Shown: piece after piece, positions 1-5,577 of the stretch
Numbering within the stretch: the first letter of the stretch is position 1
Layout of the letters: every line of letters starts with the position of its first letter
From: Bacilli bacterium
Lineage (GTDB): Bacteria; Bacillota_I; Bacilli_A; RF39; UBA660
Length of the DNA: 6,194 nucleotides
Reading direction: 5' to 3'
Assembly: GCA_028685445.1 (NCBI GenBank)
Contig: JAQUDY010000066.1
Coordinates: 1 to 6,194, forward strand
The notes under the pieces: model-generated
What the model saw: only the letters and a program-made list of their open reading frames with translations
Told to the model about the DNA's origin: nothing
Database searches by the model: none
Program-made: the position numbers and the translations under genes

Positions 1-1267
1 TACCATTACGGTGTTTGCCGATAATTAGCTCAGTTAATGAAGTATTACTACTTTCTTGAGCACTTTTATTATAATAATCATCTCTATATAAGAATGCGAC
101 TATATCAGCATCTTGTTCTAATGAACCGGATTCTCTTAAATCACTCATTAAAGGTCTTTTGTTTTCTCTTAACTCTACACTGCGAGATAATTGAGCTAAT
201 GCGATAACTGGAATTTTTAATTCCATGGCCATAGTTTTTAAAGAGCGAGATATTTCAGAAACTTCTTGTTGACGATTTCCTGCATATCTGGCACTTCCTT
301 GAATAAGTTGCAAGTAGTCTATAACTACCATTGCTAATCCTTTATCACTCATGGCAAGTCTTCTACATTTTGCTCTAATTTCTGAGACTGTAATTCCAGA
401 TGCATCTTCTATATATATATTAGAGTCTCCTAATTGACTCATTGCTTCATTCACTTTTTTCCAATCGTTGTGTTCTAGTCTTCCTGTCTTAAGTTTATTC
501 ATATCAATTGACCCTGCTGCAGAAATCATTCTCATAGCTAATTGTTCAGCACTCATTTCCATGTTGAAGATTGCTACTGGCTTTTTGCTATTTATTGCTG
601 AGTTTACAGCTATGTTTAATCCAAAAGCTGTTTTACCCATAGCAGGTCTTGCAGCTATTATTATTAATTCATTTTCATGAAGTCCACTAGTCAGTTTGTC
701 TAAATCATAAAACCCAGTTGCAACTCCAGTTATATCAGCTTGATTTTTAGCTAGACGTTCTAATTGTTCTTGGGTTGATCTAATTACTTCTCCAATACTT
801 TTAAACTCTCCTGCTTTACGGGCTTTAGTTACAGCGAAGATTTTTTTCTCCGCATCATCTATTAATTCATTTGTATCTTCTTCTTCATTATAAGCATTAG
901 AAGAAATTAGATTAGTTACTTCAATTAATTTTCTTCTAAGAGCTTTTTCTCTAACAATTTCAATATAATAGTCAATATTAGCAGCAGTTATTACTGAATC
1001 TATAACTTCACTTAAATATTCAATTCCACCTATGTTATTAATGCTACCTTTTTTTTCTATTTCGTTTTTTATTGTGGCTGAGTCTAGCGGAACTTTATTT
1101 TCATGCAAATCATAAATTGCTTCAAATATTCTTTTATTTGCATCACTCAAAAACATATCTGAAGTAAGTTCTTCACATATTTTATCAAGCGCATATGTCG
1201 TCAAAAATGCACTTCCCAAGACAGCCATTTCTGCTTCTAAGTTTTGTGGTAATTTGCGTTCAATCAT
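1..1267 (-). CDS. dnaB: Replicative DNA helicase DnaB (3' end cut off by the window edge)
   Basis: Hexameric 5'-3' replicative helicase that unwinds DNA at the fork and recruits primase. 422 codons are visible from the ATG at 1267. The frame is open to the left edge, and the usual length of about 440-470 residues implies that only the last few tens of residues are missing. Seen in the translation: an N-terminal DnaB domain (about 1-105, opening MIERKLPQNLEAE), a linker (about 145-185), and the RecA-like ATPase. This carries Walker A ARPAMGKT (206-213), the catalytic-Glu segment NMEMS (E237), Walker B VVIDYLQL (D317), the ALAQLSR motif (356-362), and the DLRESGSLEQDADI motif (376-389). The sequence ends in IGKHRNG, just where the arginine-finger region begins. 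The start is fixed by GAGGG at 1274-1278, which lies inside the last codons of rplI, two bases upstream. That spacing suggests translational coupling and one rplI-dnaB operon, as in other Bacilli. No intein or frameshift is seen in the visible part. Confidence 0.97.
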   Translation of the reverse strand, partial: MIERKLPQNLEAEMAVLGSAFLTTYALDKICEELTSDMFLSDANKRIFEAIYDLHENKVPLDSATIKNEIEKKGSINNIGGIEYLSEVIDSVITAANIDYYIEIVREKALRRKLIEVTNLISSNAYNEEEDTNELIDDAEKKIFAVTKARKAGEFKSIGEVIRSTQEQLERLAKNQADITGVATGFYDLDKLTSGLHENELIIIAARPAMGKTAFGLNIAVNSAINSKKPVAIFNMEMSAEQLAMRMISAAGSIDMNKLKTGRLEHNDWKKVNEAMSQLGDSNIYIEDASGITVSEIRAKCRRLAMSDKGLAMVVIDYLQLIQGSARYAGNRQQEVSEISRSLKTMAMELKIPVIALAQLSRSVELRENKRPLMSDLRESGSLEQDADIVAFLYRDDYYNKSAQESSNTSLTELIIGKHRNG

Positions 1268-1269
1268 AA

Positions 1270-1713
1270 TTATCCCTCTTTAACGATTATTTTAATTCTT
1301 GCAACAACTTTTTTATGTAAATTTATATCAATATTATGAGTACCTAAAGTATCGATCTGACTTTTTATTTTAATGTCTTTTTTATCTATTTGAATATTTT
1401 TTTTTAATATTTCAAGGGCTATTTGCTTTGATGAAATAGAACCAAACATTTTGCCTTCTTTTCCTGTTTTTACATAAAAAACAATCTCTAATTTTTCAAT
1501 CTTCTCTTTTACTGAATTAAGTTTTTTTATTAATTCTTTTTCTTGATTGTCTTTCTTTTCTAATTCTTTTTCTAAATATGCTTTGCTTCCTTGTGTATAT
1601 TTGATTGCTAAACCTTTTTTAATTAAAAAATTTTGAGCATAGCCGTCACTAACTTCAATTACTTCGTTCTTTTTTCCTTGTTTTTTAACGTCTTCAAGTA
1701 AGATAACTTTCAT
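1270..1713 (-). CDS. rplI: 50S ribosomal protein L9
   Basis: Large-subunit protein that binds 23S rRNA with its N-terminal domain and projects its C-terminal domain from the ribosome; it helps maintain reading frame. The 147 residues match the usual length of about 148. The N-terminal domain holds the L9 signature around GKKNEVIEVSDGYAQNFL (13-30). The usual Pro of the NFLIPKG segment is Lys here (NFLIKKG). A long, Lys/Glu-rich connecting helix spans about 41-75, and the C-terminal domain follows (about 78-147, with GKEGKMFGSIS at 84-94). The ATG at 1713 is well supported by AGGAGGT at 1719-1725, five bases away. The gene is transcribed first in an rplI-dnaB unit from the extended -10 promoter at 1739-1747. 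Its last codons contain the ribosome site for dnaB. Confidence 0.97.
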   Translation of the reverse strand: MKVILLEDVKKQGKKNEVIEVSDGYAQNFLIKKGLAIKYTQGSKAYLEKELEKKDNQEKELIKKLNSVKEKIEKLEIVFYVKTGKEGKMFGSISSKQIALEILKKNIQIDKKDIKIKSQIDTLGTHNIDINLHKKVVARIKIIVKEG

Positions 1714-1718
1714 AAAAT

Positions 1719-1725
1719 ACCTCCT
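1719..1725 (-). promoter_or_regulatory. Ribosome binding site of rplI
   Basis: AGGAGGT on the minus strand, five bases before the rplI ATG. It is a near-perfect complement of the 16S rRNA 3' end and fixes the L9 start. Confidence 0.9.
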
Positions 1726-1738
1726 AAAGCTACATAAT

Positions 1739-1747
1739 ATTATATCA
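1739..1747 (-). promoter_or_regulatory. Extended -10 promoter for rplI-dnaB
   Basis: TGATATAAT on the minus strand is a perfect TGnTATAAT extended -10 box. No good -35 box is seen at 16-18 bases upstream (best TATCTT), as is common where TG compensates. Transcription would start near 1732, giving a leader of about 18 bases that contains the AGGAGGT ribosome site. The box follows a likely terminator, so rplI-dnaB can be expressed independently of the upstream GH25/RNHCP genes. Confidence 0.6.
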
Positions 1748-1756
1748 TTAGATATG

Positions 1757-1788
1757 AAAAAAAGATACTTTACTTAAAGTCTCTCTTT
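1757..1788 (-). terminator. Probable intrinsic terminator after the RNHCP gene
   Basis: Starting at the RNHCP stop codon, the minus strand can form an AT-rich hairpin: stem ACTTT/AAAGT (1780-1776 with 1771-1767) and loop AAGT. It extends past one G:A mismatch through AGA and AAA pairing with TCT and TTT. Seven T residues follow (1763-1757), some of which are also used by the lower stem. The stem is weak for its length, so partial read-through into rplI is plausible. Confidence 0.45.
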
Positions 1789-2111
1789 TAATTGTTTGTG
1801 CTTAATTTTATTATAAGTTCAATATTATCATCGCTAGCCATGATGTTTTTCTTTATAGTTTTACATTTACTACATTTAAATATTATTTTAAAATCTCTTT
1901 TTTTTGATTTTTCAATAGAAACTGGGGTTAATAAACCGTGACATAAACTCATTCTATCTCCCGGATTTACATCAACGTGTTTTGATGTTAAGCAATAAGG
2001 GCAGTGATTCCTAGCAGAATATTCTAATGCCGGAACTTTTTTTTCGCAGTTTTCACATATAAAGCTCTCATCTACCATTGTGAATTTTTTTTTCTTAATA
2101 TTATTTTGCAT
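1788..2111 (-). CDS. RNHCP-domain putative zinc-binding protein
   Basis: Small cytosolic protein of the RNHCP family (Pfam RNHCP), whose molecular role is not known to me. Its 107 residues are nearly all domain. The eponymous RNHCP (34-38) runs into RNHCPYCLTSKHVDVNPGDR (34-53). Cys pairs at 19/22 (CENC), 37/40 (CPYC) and 80/83 (CSKC), plus C57, look like zinc ligands, probably a treble-clef or ribbon arrangement (inference). The ATG at 2111 lies inside the last codons of the GH25 gene, an 11-base overlap in a different frame. Only a poor purine-rich site precedes it, so translational coupling is likely. M12 is a possible alternative start, but it has no better ribosome site. The Lys-rich N-terminus is encoded by a run of nine A residues (2085-2093). 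No signal peptide is seen, so it is unlikely to act with the muramidase outside the cell despite being cotranscribed with it. Confidence 0.85.
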   Translation of the reverse strand: MQNNIKKKKFTMVDESFICENCEKKVPALEYSARNHCPYCLTSKHVDVNPGDRMSLCHGLLTPVSIEKSKKRDFKIIFKCSKCKTIKKNIMASDDNIELIIKLSTNN

Positions 2112-3294
2112 ACATAATGTTTATATCTACCGGAGCATTTATTCCTGGTATTTTACCTATATTTGATAATTGCCACATAATATAATCTCCTTTATAATCA
2201 GTTTTTTCAGTATAATGTGCTAGCCATACTGGATAGTTATTTATATTATTCCAAAAGTTCTCTAAATATGTTTTACTACTATAAATCATTCCTTCATAAC
2301 CAGAATTAACTACTGTTTTTATGAAAATATTTGCCATCTCATTTAGTTGATATAAACTAATTTTATGTTTTCTAAAATTAGAGAAATCTTCCCAATCAAA
2401 TACTATTGGTAAATCCAAACTTAATTTATTAAGTTTATTCAATACCCAAGTAGCGTGATTTTTTGCTTCATTTATTGATGATGCTTCGGTGTATAAATAG
2501 ACTCCTACTTTTAAACCCGCTTTTTTAGCTTCTTTTATATTTTGTTCGTAATATTTATCTATTGATAGCTCTCTTGTACTACTTCTTTGAAAACCAATCC
2601 GAATCATCACAAATGATGCACCTGCTTCTTTAACTTTCTTAAAGTCTACTTCTTCTTGCCAACTAGATATATCAATACCGTAGGAAATGTTCTTATCTTT
2701 ATAAATTTGTATAACTTCAGAAAATTCTAAACTCTTTGGAGGAACTGCTTGAGTACTAGGTTTGATCTTTTCTTTTATATTGATAGTTAACAATTTTTCT
2801 GTTTGATTATTACTTTGATCTGTTACTTTCATTTTAATATTATATTTTTCTATTTTAGTATTATCATATGAACCTATTATTTCACATTTTGGGTTAGGAT
2901 CATGATTATCGCCAAAAATCAGTTCTTCACAAAGGTTATGTTTATTATTTAAATAAATTGTTTTTACTGATGAAGAATAGATAAATGGTTTTGTAGTATC
3001 TTTTATATTTAGATTGAATGTCCTTTTATATTTATGGGTTTTAAATTGATATTCTATTTCTAGTTCTTTATTTCCAAGTTTATGAGTGTTAATCTCTTCG
3101 TTTTCACTTATTATATCAACGTTTTTTTCTAAAATTAAATCATACAAATAAATTTTATCATGTATTTCAACTTCTTCTAAAAAAGATAAAACCACTTCTT
3201 CAGGTTCGCGTTTAAAGATTATTTTTTCTTCTTTTTTACAGCTTGAAGATAATAAAATAAATATTACAATAATTACGTTTTTTATTAATTTCAT
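2101..3294 (-). CDS. Lipoprotein with Ig-like region and GH25 muramidase domain
   Basis: Predicted surface-anchored lysozyme (N-acetylmuramidase, glycoside hydrolase family 25) that cleaves the MurNAc-GlcNAc bond of peptidoglycan. The 397 residues begin with Lys-containing MKLIKN, a hydrophobic core (7-15) and LSSSC with the lipid-acceptor Cys at 19. This fits the relaxed lipobox, although -3 is Ser rather than Leu. Residues about 25-176 look like one or two Ig-like beta domains of the DUF5011 type (DTTKPFI at 99-105; KMKVTDQSNNQTEKLLTINI at 154-173). C122 and C137 might form a disulphide. A linker (177-203) leads to GH25 from GIDISSWQ (206-213). The expected acidic residues are present: D208, D300 and E302 in FDWED, and D390 in VDINI, so it should be active. 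It follows a terminator and has its own promoter. There is no Shine-Dalgarno site before the ATG. Roles in wall remodelling or competition are both possible; no phage genes surround it. Confidence 0.92.
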   Translation of the reverse strand: MKLIKNVIIVIFILLSSSCKKEEKIIFKREPEEVVLSFLEEVEIHDKIYLYDLILEKNVDIISENEEINTHKLGNKELEIEYQFKTHKYKRTFNLNIKDTTKPFIYSSSVKTIYLNNKHNLCEELIFGDNHDPNPKCEIIGSYDNTKIEKYNIKMKVTDQSNNQTEKLLTINIKEKIKPSTQAVPPKSLEFSEVIQIYKDKNISYGIDISSWQEEVDFKKVKEAGASFVMIRIGFQRSSTRELSIDKYYEQNIKEAKKAGLKVGVYLYTEASSINEAKNHATWVLNKLNKLSLDLPIVFDWEDFSNFRKHKISLYQLNEMANIFIKTVVNSGYEGMIYSSKTYLENFWNNINNYPVWLAHYTEKTDYKGDYIMWQLSNIGKIPGINAPVDINIMYAK

Positions 3295-3300
3295 AAAAAT

Positions 3301-3309
3301 ATTATAGCA
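3301..3309 (-). promoter_or_regulatory. Extended -10 promoter abutting the GH25 start codon
   Basis: TGCTATAAT on the minus strand, a perfect TGnTATAAT box, with only six bases (ATTTTT) before the ATG at 3294. The normal -10 to start-site distance puts transcription initiation on, or within a base or so of, the A of the ATG, which predicts a leaderless message. A possible -35 (TTATAA, 3324-3329, spacer 17) is poor and lies inside the terminator palindrome of rpsR. The 11-mer TATGCTATAAT recurs exactly in the rpsF promoter. Confidence 0.6.
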
Positions 3310-3310
3310 T

Positions 3311-3340
3311 AAAAAATAGATATTTATAAATATCTATTTT
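3311..3340 (-). terminator. Intrinsic terminator of the rpsF-ssb-rpsR operon
   Basis: A perfect 28-base palindrome at 3313-3340 (arm AAAATAGATATTTA followed by its exact complement), ending in six T residues (3316-3311) on the minus strand. It begins within the last Lys codon and stop codon of rpsR. The stem has only two G:C pairs, but its perfection, its placement at a gene end and the U-run support termination. The stem also has a U-run in the opposite orientation, so it could act in both directions. Confidence 0.75.
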
Positions 3341-3549
3341 ACAAATGGTATAAGTGCCATAAAACGTGCTCTTTTTACTTGCATAGCTATATATCTTTGA
3401 TGTTTAGCACAAGCACCTGATGCTCGTCTAGGAACTATTTTTCCTTTTTCATTAATATATTTACTCACAATCATTACATCTTTATAATCAACACTTTTTC
3501 CAGCACACATTTGACAAATTCGTTTTCTTTTACGATGGAATTCTGCCAT
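3334..3549 (-). CDS. rpsR: 30S ribosomal protein S18 (zinc-ligand form)
   Basis: Small-subunit protein that forms a heterodimer with S6 on the platform of the 30S subunit. Its 71 residues are within the family range. The core is intact: DYKDV (21-25), YINEKGKIVPRR (31-42), SGACAKHQR (44-52) and KRARFMALIPF (59-69). C12 and C15 (CQMC) with C47 and H50 (CAKH) make up the CxxC/CxxH ligand set of the metal-binding form of S18; the Bacillus subtilis protein lacks most of these. The ATG at 3549 is preceded by TAGGA nine bases away, with eight A residues between. The gene is last in the rpsF-ssb-rpsR operon, 14 bases after ssb, and ends in the palindromic terminator. Confidence 0.97.
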   Translation of the reverse strand: MAEFHRKRKRICQMCAGKSVDYKDVMIVSKYINEKGKIVPRRASGACAKHQRYIAMQVKRARFMALIPFVK

Positions 3550-3563
3550 GTTTTTTTTCCTAC

Positions 3564-4025
3564 TTAAAATGGTAGATCATCATCACTTAAAACTACTTCT
3601 GAACCGAAGTTTTTAAAAGGATCTTCAGTGATATCAGTAGTTTCTATTTGATTATCGTCTCCATTATTATAATTTTGTTCAGCATTTGATGAAAAACCTG
3701 AATTTTCATTTTTACTACTTAAGAATGAAACCGTCTCTGCTATTACTTCTGTTACATATCTTTTAGTTCCATCTTGAGCATCATAATTTCTAGTTTGAAT
3801 TCTACCTGTTACACCAACTTGTGAACCTTTTTTACAATATTTTACTACGTTTTCTGCTTGTTTATTCCAAATTACTACTGGAATAAAATCTGCTTCTCGC
3901 TCACCCGCTTGATTAGCAAATCTTCTATTGATAGCAACAGTAATTGTTGTTGTTACACTTCCGCTAGCAATTGTTCTAAGTTCTGGGTCTTTGGTAATTC
4001 TACCTACTAAACTAACATTATTCAT
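3564..4025 (-). CDS. ssb: Single-stranded DNA-binding protein SSB
   Basis: Homotetrameric protein that coats single-stranded DNA during replication, repair and recombination and recruits partner enzymes through its acidic C-terminal tip. The 153 residues comprise an OB fold (about 1-105: MNNVSLVGRITKDPELR, W53 in VIWNK, and KKGSQVGVTGRIQTRNY at 65-81). A disordered tail follows (106-147, rich in Asn, Ser, Glu and Asp), and then the tip DDDLPF (148-153), which matches the canonical DDDIPF/DDDLPF. The start is fixed by GAGGAG at 4032-4037, six bases upstream within the last codons of rpsF, so translation is probably coupled. Placement between rpsF and rpsR is the standard arrangement in Bacilli. 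Confidence 0.97.
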   Translation of the reverse strand: MNNVSLVGRITKDPELRTIASGSVTTTITVAINRRFANQAGEREADFIPVVIWNKQAENVVKYCKKGSQVGVTGRIQTRNYDAQDGTKRYVTEVIAETVSFLSSKNENSGFSSNAEQNYNNGDDNQIETTDITEDPFKNFGSEVVLSDDDLPF

Positions 4026-4028
4026 ATT

Positions 4029-4319
4029 CTACTCCTCATCTAATTTAATAATTAAATGTCTTAAAACATTTTCATTAAGTCTTGCTTTACGTTCAAATTC
4101 TTCAGTTGCTTTAGGATTTGCTTCGCATTTAAAGACATAATAAAAACCACTAATTTCCTTTTTGATTGGATAAGCAAGATCTTTACGACCTAATTCTCTA
4201 TCCTCAGTAATCTTACCTTTTAAAGTAGTGATAACTGATTTTAAAGAATTTGCTGTTTCTTTAACAGTTGCTTCATCAATAGTAGTTTTTACAATAAACA
4301 TAATTTCATATTTATTCAT
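4029..4319 (-). CDS. rpsF: 30S ribosomal protein S6
   Basis: Small-subunit protein that binds 16S rRNA as a complex with S18. Its 96 residues equal the usual length. Family features seen: MNKYEIMFIV at the start, GKITEDRELGRKDLAYPIKKEISGFYYVF (35-63) through the central strands, and LNENVLRHLIIKLDEE at the end. There is no long acidic tail. The ATG at 4319 has a strong AAAGGAGGG at 4326-4334. The gene leads the rpsF-ssb-rpsR operon and follows a structured leader that resembles the site where the S6:S18 complex represses its own translation in many bacteria. The ssb start lies three bases after its stop codon. Confidence 0.97.
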   Translation of the reverse strand: MNKYEIMFIVKTTIDEATVKETANSLKSVITTLKGKITEDRELGRKDLAYPIKKEISGFYYVFKCEANPKATEEFERKARLNENVLRHLIIKLDEE

Positions 4320-4325
4320 TTTCTT

Positions 4326-4334
4326 CCCTCCTTT
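4326..4334 (-). promoter_or_regulatory. Ribosome binding site of rpsF
   Basis: AAAGGAGGG on the minus strand, six bases from the rpsF ATG. It is strong and complementary over six bases (AAGGAG, 4333-4328) to CTCCTT at 4370-4365 in the leader. It can therefore be masked by RNA folding. Confidence 0.88.
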
Positions 4335-4383
4335 TGGTCTAATCGGCTTGACTTAAAATCAAGCAAGGAGCCATAAAAGCTCT
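4326..4383 (-). promoter_or_regulatory. Likely S6:S18 ribosomal-protein leader
   Basis: The predicted untranslated leader of rpsF. From 5' to 3' of the RNA it shows a four-pair hairpin GAGC/GCTC (4382-4379 with 4372-4369), and the anti-Shine-Dalgarno segment CTCCTT (4370-4365). A hairpin GCTTGAT/GTCAAGC follows (4364-4358 with 4352-4346, loop TTTAA). CCGAT comes directly at its foot (CCG at 4346-4344), then AGACC and the Shine-Dalgarno. Known S6:S18 leaders carry a conserved CCG beside a hairpin, mimicking the 16S rRNA site. Location, the CCG and the hairpin agree, but I could not align it to a covariance model. The inferred mechanism is that bound S6:S18 favours masking of the rpsF ribosome site. 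Confidence 0.62.
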
Positions 4384-4389
4384 GCATGC

Positions 4390-4419
4390 ATTATAGCATA
4401 CACATATACTATATGCAAA
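4390..4419 (-). promoter_or_regulatory. Promoter of the rpsF-ssb-rpsR operon
   Basis: Extended -10 TGCTATAAT (4398-4390), with a -35 candidate TTTGCA (4419-4414, spacer 18) or TTGCAT (4418-4413, spacer 17). Initiation is expected near 4383, giving a leader of about 64 bases. A 13-base dyad, CATATA-G-TATATG (4415-4403), fills most of the spacer, and an 8-base palindrome, TGCATGCA (4390-4383), overlaps the start site. Either could be an operator, or a chance product of AT-rich sequence. Confidence 0.65.
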
Positions 4420-4442
4420 CACTAATAATAGATAATTTTTCT

Positions 4443-5540
4443 TTAAACATTAAATCTAAAATAGCAAATATCTCCATCTTGCATTAAGTATTCTTTTCCT
4501 TCAAGTCGCATTTTTCCTGCTTCTTTTACTTTTATTTCTGATTTATATTCTTTAAAATCTTCAAATGACATTATTTCTGCTTTTATAAAGCCTCTTTGAA
4601 AGTCAGTGTGAATAATTCCAGCGCACTGTGGGGCTTTAGATCCTTTAGTAAAAGTCCACGCTCTGCATTCATCTTTTCCAGCTGTAAAAAATGTTTCTAG
4701 TCCTAATAAGTTATACGTAGCATAAATTAGTTTATCTAAACCGCTGTTAGTTATTCCTAAATCTTCTAAAAAGATCTTTTTATCGTGATCATTTAATTCT
4801 GATAACTCACTTTCAATTTTTGCACTCATTACAATGACTGAAGCATTTTCTTTTGCTGCATACTGATTTACTTCTTCTGTATATTTGTTTTTTCCTATTA
4901 CTGCATCTTCTTCACTAACATTCGTGACATAAATTATTGGTTTTAGAGTAATTAAAGAGAAATTCTTAAGTATCAATTTTTCTTCTTTAGTTAATTCTAA
5001 TTTTCTAAGTGGGATATTTTTAAGTAAACAATCCTCACTTTTTTTCAATGTTTCATATTCTAATTTTTCTTGCAAATCTTTTGTCATTGATACTTTTTTC
5101 GATATTTTATTTATTCTGTTTTGAATAATATCTAGATCCGAAATTATTAACTCCGTATTTATTATTTCAATGTCTCTAATTGGATCTACTTTTCCTTCTA
5201 CATGAATAATATCTGATTCTTCGAAACATCTTACAACTTCAACTATAGCATCTACTTCTCTTATATGAGATAAGAACTGGTTACCAAGTCCTTCTCCTTG
5301 CGATGCTCCTTTTACTAAACCTGCTATATCAGTAAATTCATAGGTTGTAGGAGTTGTTTTTTCTGGCATATAAATTTCTTCTAAAAATTCAAGTCTAGAA
5401 TCAGGTACTGTTACCACTCCGATGTTAGGGTCGATTGTAGCAAAAGGATAATTTGCCGCTAAAATATTTTTTTTAGTTATCGCATTAAACAATGTACTTT
5501 TTCCCACATTAGGTAATCCTACTATTCCTGCTTTTAACAT
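4443..5540 (-). CDS. ychF: YchF/OLA1-family ATPase
   Basis: Obg-related P-loop NTPase that prefers ATP and associates with ribosomes; it is linked to translation start-site choice and stress responses. The 365 residues match the family length. Seen in order: Walker A GLPNVGKST (8-16), the G2 region NYPFATIDPNIGVV (30-43), G3 DIAGLVKGAS (71-80), and a coiled-coil insert (about 128-205). The base-specificity motif is NVSE (207-210), the family's replacement for NKxD, which underlies its ATP preference. The C-terminal TGS domain (about 280-363) contains RAWTFTKGSKAPQCAGIIHT (293-312) and DGDICYFRFNV at the end. The start MLKAGIVGLPN is typical, with AGGT in the window upstream as a modest ribosome site. 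It has its own extended -10 promoter after the htrA terminator. No terminator is apparent after it, so some transcripts may run into rpsF, its usual neighbour in Bacilli. Confidence 0.97.
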   Translation of the reverse strand: MLKAGIVGLPNVGKSTLFNAITKKNILAANYPFATIDPNIGVVTVPDSRLEFLEEIYMPEKTTPTTYEFTDIAGLVKGASQGEGLGNQFLSHIREVDAIVEVVRCFEESDIIHVEGKVDPIRDIEIINTELIISDLDIIQNRINKISKKVSMTKDLQEKLEYETLKKSEDCLLKNIPLRKLELTKEEKLILKNFSLITLKPIIYVTNVSEEDAVIGKNKYTEEVNQYAAKENASVIVMSAKIESELSELNDHDKKIFLEDLGITNSGLDKLIYATYNLLGLETFFTAGKDECRAWTFTKGSKAPQCAGIIHTDFQRGFIKAEIMSFEDFKEYKSEIKVKEAGKMRLEGKEYLMQDGDICYFRFNV

Positions 5541-5562
5541 ATAATACCTGCTTTCCTGATGA

Positions 5563-5571
5563 AGTATAACA
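5563..5571 (-). promoter_or_regulatory. Extended -10 promoter of ychF
   Basis: TGTTATACT on the minus strand (TGn plus TATACT, one mismatch from TATAAT). The -35 position falls in the preceding terminator hairpin and is poor. Initiation near 5556 would leave a leader of about 16 bases. Confidence 0.5.
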
Positions 5572-5577
5572 TAAATT

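Noticed and set aside
410..421. Short TA dinucleotide run
   Set aside because: It is in-frame coding sequence of dnaB (residues NIYIED), fits the AT-rich codon use, and is too short to be a meaningful repeat.
468..680. Open frame of 70 codons on the plus strand
   Set aside because: It lies wholly antisense to dnaB, has no ribosome site or recognisable domain, and its hydrophobic composition is a by-product of the opposite-strand codons.
2101..3294. GH25 gene as a prophage endolysin
   Set aside because: It has a lipoprotein signal and Ig-like region, and there is no holin, tail or other phage gene nearby; the flanking genes are ribosomal, so a cellular surface enzyme is more likely.
3928..4140. 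Open frame of 70 codons on the plus strand
   Set aside because: It is antisense to the ssb/rpsF junction, where both minus-strand proteins are clearly real; there is no ribosome site and no family resemblance.
4400..4445. Terminator after ychF
   Set aside because: I found no stem-loop with a T-run between the ychF stop and the rpsF promoter; the CATATA/TATATG dyad has a one-base centre and no U-tract.
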